A stretch of DNA of 33,271 nucleotides from Planctomycetota bacterium (GTDB lineage Bacteria > Planctomycetota > Phycisphaerae > WQYP01), in the NCBI GenBank assembly GCA_021852275.1, contig JAJZNX010000136.1:1-33271 (forward strand). Direction: 5' to 3'. Every line of letters begins with the position of its first letter. Positions within the stretch are counted from its first letter, which is position 1. Positions 16,567-24,321 of the stretch are shown here, piece by piece. The position numbers and the translations under genes are program-made. The notes beneath the pieces are model-generated. The model saw only the letters and a list, made by a program, of their open reading frames with translations, searched no databases and was not told the DNA's origin.

Positions 16567-17127
16567 TTACACTTCAGTAATTTCCTTTTGCTTGGCGGCC
16601 ACCAGCACGTCTACCTTGCCTTCGAAATTCTTGAGCAGGTCCTGTACGTCTTCCCGCCCCTTCTTGGCCTGATCTTCCGTCAGCTTGGATTCCTTGGCCA
16701 GGTTGTCCACATGTTTATTGGCGTCCCGGCGGATATTTCGCAGGGACACCCGGGCCTGTTCGGCCGCCTCTTTTACCTTCCCGACCAGTTGCTGCCGCCG
16801 TTCACCCGAAAGGGGCGGCAGATTCAATCGAATCTGTTTACCGTCGCTTTGCGGATTGATGCCCAGATTGGCTGTTTCCAAGGCCTTGACAATTTCCTTC
16901 AGGCTGCCCGGATCAAAGGGCTTAATTAAAATTGAGCTGGCATCCGGCGTCGTCAGCGACGCCAGTGATCTTAAGTCGGCGGGGCTTCCATAATAATCAA
17001 CTTTGATGTATTCCACCAGGCTGGTGCTGGCCCGGCCCGTACGTAACCCGCGCAGCTCATGCTTCAGGTGCTCCAGCGCCTTTTCCATGGTTTCTTCAGC
17101 TTCAAAAAGTACTTCATCGAGGCTCAT
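16567..17127 (-). CDS. frr: Ribosome recycling factor
   Basis: 186 aa, normal length. Together with EF-G it splits the post-termination ribosome. Recognisable: the helical N-terminus with LRGLRTGRAS (residues about 25-34), the beta domain with YYGSP and SILIKPFDP, and the C-terminal long helices with RRDANKHVDNLAKE. The start follows GGAG at seven bases. It lies 19 bp downstream of pyrH, in the conserved tsf-pyrH-frr order. Confidence 0.97.
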   Translation of the reverse strand: MSLDEVLFEAEETMEKALEHLKHELRGLRTGRASTSLVEYIKVDYYGSPADLRSLASLTTPDASSILIKPFDPGSLKEIVKALETANLGINPQSDGKQIRLNLPPLSGERRQQLVGKVKEAAEQARVSLRNIRRDANKHVDNLAKESKLTEDQAKKGREDVQDLLKNFEGKVDVLVAAKQKEITEV

Positions 17128-17146
17128 GGCAGACTCCGGTAACGGA

Positions 17147-17908
17147 TCAGCTTGTCACTTGATCACTCGCGGGTGCTTCGTTGGCGATCAACGTCCCGAT
17201 GGCTTCGCCCCGGACCGCCCGCGATATATTGCCTTCTTTTTTCATGTTAAACACGATAATGGGCACGTTGCTTTCCATGGCCATGCTGATGGCGGTCATG
17301 TCCATGACCCGTAAATTGTCGGTGATCACCTGCCGGTAGGTCAACCGCGTGAAACATTTCGCCTGCGGGTTTTTTTTAGGATCGCTGTCAAATACGCCAT
17401 CCACCTTGGTGGCCTTGAGCAATACCTGGCAATTCAGTTCTGTCGCCCGCAGCGCCGCGCACGTATCCGTGGTAAAAAATGGGCTGCCCACTCCCGCCGC
17501 GAGCACCACCACCAGTCCCTTTTCCAGATGATGCATGACCTTGCGGCGGATAAACGGCTCGCATACCGCCGTTACCGGCAAAGCACTGGCCACGCGCGTC
17601 GGCGTGCCGAGATTTTCGAGGGTATCCTGCAGAGCCATGGCATTCATCACGGTGGCCAACATGCCCATGTAATCGGCCGTAGCCCGCTGCACACAACCGG
17701 TGTTCGCAAGCTTTTCCCCGCGCACCACGTTCCCGCCACCCACCACAATCGCCATCTGCACACCCGATTGGGCTACCGTCGCTATTTGCTGGGCAACCTT
17801 GGTGACTTCATCCATTTCAAAGCCAAAGCCGCCCTCGCGGCAGAGACCTTCTCCGGAAATTTTAAGCAAAATACGGTTATAACCGCCAGTGCGGTGTACT
17901 CGTTCCAT
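17147..17908 (-). CDS. pyrH: Uridylate (UMP) kinase
   Basis: 253 aa. Bacterial hexameric UMP kinase of the amino-acid-kinase fold, making UDP from UMP. Visible: the N-terminal ILLKISGE phosphate loop, IVVGGGNVVRG, the ADYMGMLATVMNA nucleotide/UMP region, GVGSPFFTTDTCAALRA, and KATKVDGVFDSDPKKNP, all hallmark segments of PyrH. The start at 17908 is chosen because AAAGG lies five bases upstream; a longer form would overlap the tsf stop. The gap to tsf is 25 bp, so co-transcription is likely. Confidence 0.97.
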   Translation of the reverse strand: MERVHRTGGYNRILLKISGEGLCREGGFGFEMDEVTKVAQQIATVAQSGVQMAIVVGGGNVVRGEKLANTGCVQRATADYMGMLATVMNAMALQDTLENLGTPTRVASALPVTAVCEPFIRRKVMHHLEKGLVVVLAAGVGSPFFTTDTCAALRATELNCQVLLKATKVDGVFDSDPKKNPQAKCFTRLTYRQVITDNLRVMDMTAISMAMESNVPIIVFNMKKEGNISRAVRGEAIGTLIANEAPASDQVTS

Positions 17909-17933
17909 GTTAACCTTTCCGGACGCTTGCGTA

Positions 17934-18803
17934 TTACACCTCACCTACCTTGAACCGCGCAAATTCCACCACCCGCAGCGTGGCCGAGGACGCTTTGCCC
18001 GCATCCGCCAGCAGGTCGCGGATCTTGCGACTTTCATCCTTCACAAAGGGCTGATCCAGCAACACCTGATCGGAAAAGAATTTTTCCAGCTTGCCGGCCA
18101 CAATTTTTTCCACAATGGCCGGAGGCTTGCCCTTAATGCCTTCCGCCGCAATCGCCTTTTCTTTTTCCAGCAGGGCCGGATCCACCTTATCCCGGCTCAC
18201 AGCCACCGGCACAAACGGCATGCCGGCGGTGATGTGCATGGCGATTTCGCCAAGCAACACGCGCACCGCATCATCAGCGGAGCCATCAATACGCACCAAG
18301 GCTCCCACTTTGGCATTGTGATGCACATATTTGCCGATTTGGCCATCGGACGTGGTAAATCGGGCCAAACCGGTTACCGCCATGTTTTCCTTAATGGAAC
18401 TGCCCACCATTTCCTTGATCACCTGTTCCACAGTGCGACCTGAAGCATCGGAGAAGGAGAGCTTATTTAAGTCTGCCGGGCTGGTCACCTGGTGCTGGAA
18501 TGCTATTTCCACCAGGTCCGTCAATAATTTCTGAAAACCGTCGTTGCGCGCTACAAAGTCCGTCTGGCAACCCAACCGCAAGAGAACTCCGGTTCGGCCA
18601 TCCGGTGCAATTTTTGCGCCGATCAAGCCTTCCTTCATTTCGTTGGCCACTTTGCTATCCGCACGGCCCGCTCCCCACTTGCGCAGCAATTCACAGGCTT
18701 TGTCCATGTCGCCGTTGGCTTCCTGCAGCGCCTTTTTCGATTCCATCATACCCGCGTTGGTTCTGGCACGCAGCGTCATAACATCTTTAGCACTGATTTC
18801 CAT
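17934..18803 (-). CDS. tsf: Translation elongation factor Ts
   Basis: 289 aa. It exchanges GDP for GTP on EF-Tu. Features: N-terminal UBA-like domain (residues 1-50, with LRARTNAGMMESKKALQEA), the TDFVARN motif (81-87) that contacts EF-Tu, and two core subdomains. Three consecutive ATG codons exist (18809, 18806, 18803); the third is preferred because GAGGA is then about seven bases away. rpsB, which normally precedes tsf, is not here; the next gene upstream is divergent. It heads the tsf-pyrH-frr unit. Confidence 0.96.
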   Translation of the reverse strand: MEISAKDVMTLRARTNAGMMESKKALQEANGDMDKACELLRKWGAGRADSKVANEMKEGLIGAKIAPDGRTGVLLRLGCQTDFVARNDGFQKLLTDLVEIAFQHQVTSPADLNKLSFSDASGRTVEQVIKEMVGSSIKENMAVTGLARFTTSDGQIGKYVHHNAKVGALVRIDGSADDAVRVLLGEIAMHITAGMPFVPVAVSRDKVDPALLEKEKAIAAEGIKGKPPAIVEKIVAGKLEKFFSDQVLLDQPFVKDESRKIRDLLADAGKASSATLRVVEFARFKVGEV

Positions 18804-19068
18804 CATCATTTCCTCATTAAACTACCATTTTAGTCCCGATGGTCATGTCCGCGTGCACCATAGATTCAGCGACACCGCGCCGCCACCGTGACAAAGTGTA
18901 CGGATTTTTGGTCAGATCGTCCAGATGACAGGCTGCTGAGCAGCGGCCGCTGTGGCTCCCATAATATTGCCGAGCCGACTATAATTGAAATTGTGGCCAA
19001 TACTGTCCGCAGGCCCTTAAGGCCGCGGTGGCAGGGCAGCGGTTGGGCCTGCACCAGGAGACACAATA
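18804..19068. other. Divergent intergenic region between tsf and the Tic20-like gene
   Basis: 265 bp without a gene. It must hold promoters for both directions. For the minus strand, TGGACG-N17-TACACT around 18900-18928 is a possible tsf promoter. For the plus strand, TATAAT occurs at 18980-18985, without a clear -35. The leader of the plus-strand gene contains a long-range 8-bp pairing, GCAGGCCC (19009-19016) with GGGCCTGC (19045-19052), ending just before the ribosome site. Confidence 0.4.
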
Positions 19069-19560
19069 ATGCCGGACAATACCTATGATGTAACGCCTTT
19101 AACTGAACCGGTCAAAAAAAATGTTGATGTAAATGCCGCATCATCCGTACCCGGTTCCACTGCGGCAGCCGCGGAAGCTGCGCAGCAGGAAACCGAAAAG
19201 ACCGAAGATATAGAACAAAATCGCCCCATGGCGGTTCTGGCCTACATGGGACCATTCGTGGTGGTCCCGCTGGTTTTTGCCCGTGAATCGGCGTTCGCCC
19301 GCTTCCATGCCAACCAGGGACTGTTGCTGTTTCTGCTGGAATTCGGACTATGGAGTATCAATTGGGTACTGGGATTTCTGTTCATGCCCACCCTTGCACG
19401 GTCGGGATTTTTCAACGCCCTTGCCCACCTGTATGGTTTTGCCGCAGGCGTCATTTGGGCCGTCTTTGCGATCATGGCATTGATGGGCATTCTTCACGCC
19501 ATTGCTGGCGTTGATGATAAACTGCCGGTGATTGGTAATTTTCATATCGTGAAAGTCTAA
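19069..19560 (+). CDS. Small membrane protein, DUF4870/Tic20-like
   Basis: 163 aa. The first 50 residues are polar and low complexity (Ala, Glu, Gln, Thr). A membrane part follows with three hydrophobic segments, at about 54-75, 84-108 and 121-145. The segment AVLAYMGPFVVVPLV followed by ARESAFARFHANQGLLLF matches the pattern of the DUF4870/Tic20-like family, small inner-membrane proteins of unknown role in bacteria. The start is supported by GGAG eight bases upstream. The M19 dipeptidase begins 20 bp downstream, so the two may share a transcript. Confidence 0.75.
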   Translation: MPDNTYDVTPLTEPVKKNVDVNAASSVPGSTAAAAEAAQQETEKTEDIEQNRPMAVLAYMGPFVVVPLVFARESAFARFHANQGLLLFLLEFGLWSINWVLGFLFMPTLARSGFFNALAHLYGFAAGVIWAVFAIMALMGILHAIAGVDDKLPVIGNFHIVKV

Positions 19561-19580
19561 ATAAATGTGGAAAAAGAGGT

Positions 19581-20636
19581 ATGGGGACGGCGAATTTTAA
19601 TGGGCTTCCGGCCAGAGACGGACTGTACTGGTTTGATGCCCATTTAGACTTGGCGTATCTTGCCCAGAACGGCCGTAACCTGCTGGAACAGACCATCCCT
19701 GGTGCAGCGGCAGCGATTTCGCTGCCCGCGTTGCGCCAAGGGCGAGTTCTTCGCACTTTGGCCACAATTTTTATACAACCTCGTGTGAAACCGGGAACTG
19801 CAGAAGAGCCAGTGGACGGACCCTGGTGTTACGATGATTACCAGCAGGCGCACACGGCCTCCCTTGCGCAGTTGGACATTTACAGACAGTGGCAACAGGC
19901 GGGATTGATACAGATATTACCCGCGGTTCGCGATAAGTCTGTCCCCGGCCCGGCGGCGGCGCTCGAAGTCATTTTACTCCTGGAAGGTGCCGCCGGGGTT
20001 CGCACCCTTGAGGACCTGCATGAATTTGCCGCGCGTCATGTGCGCGTGCTGGCTTTAACCTGGGTGGATGGCACGCCGTGGAGCGGCGGCGACCATAGCG
20101 GCACTGATATAACCGCAAAGGGCCGCGAGCTGGTGGCGTTAGCAGATGCCCTAGGCATGTTTCACGATGTATCACATCTTTCGGAAAAGGCCTTTTGGAC
20201 ACTGCTGGATATCGGGCGAAACTCGAAGATGGCGTCGCACAGCAACTGCCGGGCGTTACTGCCGGGTAAGCAATATCCGCAGCGACACCTTTCCGATCAG
20301 CAGATTAAGGCTTTGGCAAAGTCGGGCGGCATGATCGGGATCAATTTGTTTTCCAAGTTTCTTGTGCCTGCGGGACGGGCCACCATTGCCGACGTGGTCA
20401 CACACATTGAGCATATTGCCCAGCTCACAGGTCGCAGCGATCTGATCGGGCTGGGGTCGGATATGGACGGCGGCTTCGATGCTGCCATGTTGCCGGAACA
20501 TCTGGAGCATCCGAGGCACCTTTACCGTCTGGCCGATGCGCTAGCCAGGCGTGGTTTTGGCCAGCGCGAAATTGAGGGCTTTGCGCATTTAAACTGGGAA
20601 AACTATTTCGGCCTTGCGCCGCTGGCGGACGGTTGA
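19581..20636 (+). CDS. Membrane dipeptidase (peptidase family M19)
   Basis: 351 aa. Zinc-dependent TIM-barrel dipeptidase of the renal dipeptidase family. Metal and catalytic residues are in place: His21 and Asp23 (DAHLDL), bridging Glu135 (LLEGAAG), His199 (DVSHLS), His220 (SHSN) and Asp294 (GSDMDG). No signal peptide is seen, so the product is probably cytoplasmic. Bacterial members hydrolyse various dipeptides, including some with D-residues; the physiological substrate is unknown. The ribosome site is a short GAGG-like run (AAAGAGGT) directly before ATG. It converges on tatC. Confidence 0.93.
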   Translation: MGTANFNGLPARDGLYWFDAHLDLAYLAQNGRNLLEQTIPGAAAAISLPALRQGRVLRTLATIFIQPRVKPGTAEEPVDGPWCYDDYQQAHTASLAQLDIYRQWQQAGLIQILPAVRDKSVPGPAAALEVILLLEGAAGVRTLEDLHEFAARHVRVLALTWVDGTPWSGGDHSGTDITAKGRELVALADALGMFHDVSHLSEKAFWTLLDIGRNSKMASHSNCRALLPGKQYPQRHLSDQQIKALAKSGGMIGINLFSKFLVPAGRATIADVVTHIEHIAQLTGRSDLIGLGSDMDGGFDAAMLPEHLEHPRHLYRLADALARRGFGQREIEGFAHLNWENYFGLAPLADG

Positions 20637-20694
20637 ACATCCGGAAAGCATCGCGGCTTGAGCCTGAAAAGTAAAATTATCACGGGTTAGTTAT

Positions 20695-21771
20695 TCAGGA
20701 CTGGCCCGGCTCAGCAGGCTCATCCGCGGGTGTCGGCCTTGGCCGCGAGCCGAGCGCGGCCATGATTAAACCCAGTACATACAGTGCCACCAGCGGCACA
20801 AAAATGGTGGAAAACGTGACCACATCAGGCGTGGGAGCCAGCACCACCGAGGCCACCGCCAGTACCAGCACGGCCACCCGCCACATGCGGCGGAACGTGG
20901 CCGCCGGCACAATCCCGAGTTTGGAAAGCACCAGCATCACCATCGGCACTTCAAACGAAACGCCGAATATCAGACACATGATGGTTACAAAGCTCAAGTA
21001 ATCGCCCAACATGGGCAACGGCGAAAAGAGTACGCCGGCAGGCTGTTTGGAAATTTGCAGGGTCATGGAACCCACGTGCATTTTCAGTTCCATATCCGAG
21101 GCGTTGTACCACAGCACCGCCTCGTGCGGCGGAAAAGAGGTTGGATCGCTGCGCACGATGGGTATGACCAGAGGCTTTATCTGGTTGCCGGAGGGAAACC
21201 GCATGATCTGGACCGGACTGGCGGCCTTGCCAAAAATCCACTGCTCCACCCAATTGGGTTGCGGCGGGGGTAGTTTGATGGCGTTGTTAAACTGCATGAA
21301 AAACTTAAGCATGATGGGCAGTACAAGGATGAAAAAAAACAGTACGCCCGCCATAAAAAAACCAATGCTGGGAGCGATATATCGATAGACCGCCTTGCGC
21401 TCACGTGGGTACAGACCCACGGCCACAAAAGCCCAGGCCTGATAAATAATCCAGGGTGCAGCCAGCAACACGCCGGCCTTAACGCCGGTCATCAGGTAGG
21501 AAATAAGCCCACCGGCGGGCTTACGATAGAACATTTGACTGCTATAACCTGAATAGCGCAGGGCCATCAGGTATGGGTCGTATAAAAAGCCGATGATCTG
21601 CTGATCGAAGTACAAACAGATGGCTACGGCGAGGGCAGTGCCCAGCAGGGCGAAAAACACCCGTTTGCGCAGTTCATCCAGATGATCGCCAAAGCCCATC
21701 ACGGGCAAGTCCGCGTGCCGCTGGTCAAGCGAACCCGGTGAACCGGCAATTTTATGACGCCAAAAAGCCAT
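20695..21771 (-). CDS. tatC: Twin-arginine translocase subunit TatC with enlarged periplasmic loop
   Basis: 358 aa, about 100 longer than Escherichia coli TatC (258 aa). It recognises twin-arginine signal peptides in the inner membrane. Conserved parts are clear: HLDELRKR (Glu33), LYPRERK (Glu124) and FGVSFEVPM (Glu274), with six hydrophobic helices. The extra length is mostly an insertion of about 85-90 residues (about 162-253) in the second periplasmic loop, between helices 3 and 4, rich in Pro, Ile and Val. The C-terminal tail is Pro-rich. The start at 21771 has only a weak GGA 11 bases upstream; a longer frame overlapping the ATPase gene is possible but lacks support. No tatA/B gene is nearby. 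Confidence 0.93.
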   Translation of the reverse strand: MAFWRHKIAGSPGSLDQRHADLPVMGFGDHLDELRKRVFFALLGTALAVAICLYFDQQIIGFLYDPYLMALRYSGYSSQMFYRKPAGGLISYLMTGVKAGVLLAAPWIIYQAWAFVAVGLYPRERKAVYRYIAPSIGFFMAGVLFFFILVLPIMLKFFMQFNNAIKLPPPQPNWVEQWIFGKAASPVQIMRFPSGNQIKPLVIPIVRSDPTSFPPHEAVLWYNASDMELKMHVGSMTLQISKQPAGVLFSPLPMLGDYLSFVTIMCLIFGVSFEVPMVMLVLSKLGIVPAATFRRMWRVAVLVLAVASVVLAPTPDVVTFSTIFVPLVALYVLGLIMAALGSRPRPTPADEPAEPGQS

Positions 21772-21832
21772 GGTCTGAATGTTCCAATCAAAAATCCGGC
21801 AAAACTGTGGATTGCGGCGGTGCCAATCGCCC

Positions 21833-22528
21833 TCATGCCCCCTGCACGCGCCCATCCTCAAGTTTTATCACGCGGTCAGCCAGGCTCGCCACCTGCATAT
21901 CATGGGTAACCATTAATATGGTCTGCTGATGATCGCGATGTAACCGCTGAAATACGTCCAAAATGGTACGTCCGGTCCGCGGGTCCAGATTGCCGGTGGG
22001 TTCATCCGCCAGCAAAATGGCTGGATCATTCACCAGCGCCCGCGCGATGGCCACACGCTGGCGTTCTCCACCGGAGAGTTGATTGGGCCGATGCCGCAGG
22101 CGGTTGGAAAGACCCAGTTCCTCCAGAATTGCCGTGGCTTTTTGCTGGCGTGGCCAGGCCCGTACCAGGGTGCGCCAGGCGTTGGCCTGGATCATGGCCG
22201 GCAGCAGGACGTTTTCGAGTACATTGAGTTCCGGCAGCAGGTGATAAAGCTGAAAAACAAAACCAAATTTGGAATTGCGCAAGGCGTGACGGCGGCCCCG
22301 CGAAAGTTTGCTCACCTCGCGGCCATCAAAGGTAACGGTACCGGAATCGGCCCGTTCCAGCACACCCGCAATATGCAAAAGAGTGCTTTTGCCTGAACCT
22401 GAAGCCCCCACCAAGGCCACAAATTCGCCCCGGGCCACGGTCAGGCTGGTGCCAGTGAGCACGGGAACTTCGGCTGGCCCGATCCGATAGGTCTTGCGCA
22501 GATCAACTAATTCAAGCAGATTTGACAT
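21833..22528 (-). CDS. ABC transporter ATP-binding protein, LolD/MacB type
   Basis: 231 aa. Nucleotide-binding subunit with Walker [10 protein letters not shown] (41-49), Q-loop Gln93, signature LSGGE (151-155), Walker B ending in Asp175-Glu176 and switch His209. The sequence style ([25 protein letters not shown]) is that of the LolD/MacB/FtsE group, which drives lipoprotein release or mechanotransmission rather than solute import. It lies 24 bp downstream of the matching permease, same strand. The role in lipoprotein transport to an outer membrane is an inference from family and partner. Confidence 0.9.
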   Translation of the reverse strand: MSNLLELVDLRKTYRIGPAEVPVLTGTSLTVARGEFVALVGASGSGKSTLLHIAGVLERADSGTVTFDGREVSKLSRGRRHALRNSKFGFVFQLYHLLPELNVLENVLLPAMIQANAWRTLVRAWPRQQKATAILEELGLSNRLRHRPNQLSGGERQRVAIARALVNDPAILLADEPTGNLDPRTGRTILDVFQRLHRDHQQTILMVTHDMQVASLADRVIKLEDGRVQGA

Positions 22529-22552
22529 AAGTGTCGGCCTGGGGCCGTCCTT

Positions 22553-24262
22553 TTACTCGTACCGCAGGGCTTCCACTGGGTCTTGCAGGGAAGCGATCAG
22601 GGCGGGAATAAACGCACCGACCAGCCCGGCCAGAATTGCCAGTGCGACAATGGTGATCACTGCGTGCATATCCACCTGATCGGGAATGCGGGAAAAAATA
22701 TAAATTTTCCGGTTCCATATTGAAATGCCGAAATAACGCCACAAAATATGATCGTGGATGTAATTATCATGGCGGACAAATTCCACGCCAGCCAACATTC
22801 CGGGCAAGGCCCCGGCGGCGCTGATCAATAAGCCGTACAGCAGGAAGATGGTACCCACCCCTGCCTCGCTGCCGCCAATGGCTTTGATGATACCTATGTC
22901 GCGGGTTTTGTCGCGAACGATCATAAAAAAAATAAGGAAAATGACGACCACCACCACCATGCTCATGAGGCCCAGCAAAAAAGTGATTAAATCACGTTCG
23001 TTATCCACCGCCCGGATATATTGGGCCTGCACCTGATCCCAGGTTTGAATTTGCAGGCCGGCATCCTGAAGCCGAGGATGTTTGCGGGCGTATTGATGCA
23101 CCACCGCCGCAATGGCGGCGCGCGCGGCAACGACTGCCGCGTGGCTGGAATCGCCATGCACCCGAATTTGTATCTGGCTGCACCGTGCCGGCCGCGTGCC
23201 GCCGCCCAGCAGATCCTGCCGCTGCATGAAAGCCATTTTCTGCACTACTTTGAAGGGGGCGTAGACCTGCGACGAATCCGCGGTGAACACGCGGGTGCGA
23301 CAATCATCGACAATCTGAAAACGGTGACTTTGCGGCATGGCCAATGTGGAGCGCAGCGTTACGGGCACGACCGTTAAAATGGCCGGTGAAAACCGCACAT
23401 CGGCCGGCCGGTGGTAATGGCCAAAACGGTCCTTCTGATACAAACCCAGATCCACGCCGATGATACAGCCGTTGGTGGGTTCATCCGCGGGCGAAGCGTA
23501 GCGTTGCCGGGCTTGCGGAGGAGGTTTGAAGGTTACCACCGCCGGAACCAGGGCCCGGCGCAAAGCCGCATCAGAAGCAAACGTGCTGTTGGCCGGCAAA
23601 CGCCGCAGATAACCCAGGTCCCGGAAGCTGCGGTCCACGGCATAGTTGGCGTTTTCCCAGTCTTCGCGGGTGATGACCTGCCAATGGTGGCGAATGGCGG
23701 CAAACCATGTCGTTGGAGTTATCGCCGGCATGGCCATAAGTTTTTTACGCAGCTTTTCTTCCCGGTTGATGGCCTTTTTCAGGCGGGCCTGGGCATAGAT
23801 CAGCAAGGACTGTCGGCTGGCCGGGAATTGGGCCTGGGCCAGATCGGCGGCGGCTTGCAGGGGAGCGGCATGTTGCCAGAAAAGATCCGCTCCAAAATGA
23901 CTGACCTGCGATTGCGTGGCCGGATCAATGCCCACAATTTCCACGCCCATGCTGGTCTGAAAATTGGGCAAATTAAACAGCCCGTACGCATTGACCACCG
24001 GCGTACTGGCCGCCACCTGCGGCAAACGATTGATGCGTTTTTGTATCTGGGCGTAATACGGAAAACCGGCGGCACTGCGGCTTTGAATCACCACATCGCC
24101 CATGAGCCCGCGGCCGGCGCTGCGTACGCGATTGACAAACCCGGTCATAATGCTGTTGACGATAATTAACATCATCACGCACAGCCACACGGCCAGAATT
24201 GGGAACACCACAATCTTTTTGCGGGTGAGATAGCGCAGGCATAAAAACAGGGTGTACATCAT
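22553..24262 (-). CDS. ABC transporter permease, LolC/E-MacB (FtsX-like) type
   Basis: 569 aa. The topology matches the type VII ABC family: one N-terminal membrane helix (about 18-42), a large periplasmic domain (about 45-425), then three helices (about 431-455, 478-506, 535-560) forming the FtsX domain. It contains the cytoplasmic coupling segment RDKTRDIGIIKAIGGS and the usual ending DPVEALRYE. The periplasmic part is large for a LolC/E protein and includes a polar, helix-prone stretch after residue 150. Only one permease gene is seen, so the transporter would be a homodimer as in MacB or LolF-type systems. The start has two ATGs (24262, 24259) and no clear ribosome site. Confidence 0.88.
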   Translation of the reverse strand: MMYTLFLCLRYLTRKKIVVFPILAVWLCVMMLIIVNSIMTGFVNRVRSAGRGLMGDVVIQSRSAAGFPYYAQIQKRINRLPQVAASTPVVNAYGLFNLPNFQTSMGVEIVGIDPATQSQVSHFGADLFWQHAAPLQAAADLAQAQFPASRQSLLIYAQARLKKAINREEKLRKKLMAMPAITPTTWFAAIRHHWQVITREDWENANYAVDRSFRDLGYLRRLPANSTFASDAALRRALVPAVVTFKPPPQARQRYASPADEPTNGCIIGVDLGLYQKDRFGHYHRPADVRFSPAILTVVPVTLRSTLAMPQSHRFQIVDDCRTRVFTADSSQVYAPFKVVQKMAFMQRQDLLGGGTRPARCSQIQIRVHGDSSHAAVVAARAAIAAVVHQYARKHPRLQDAGLQIQTWDQVQAQYIRAVDNERDLITFLLGLMSMVVVVVIFLIFFMIVRDKTRDIGIIKAIGGSEAGVGTIFLLYGLLISAAGALPGMLAGVEFVRHDNYIHDHILWRYFGISIWNRKIYIFSRIPDQVDMHAVITIVALAILAGLVGAFIPALIASLQDPVEALRYE

Positions 24263-24321
24263 ATACCGATAGTCCGGAGCAAAGAGTCAGCACGGCAAAG
24301 GCAGTACGGTGGCAGATTCGC

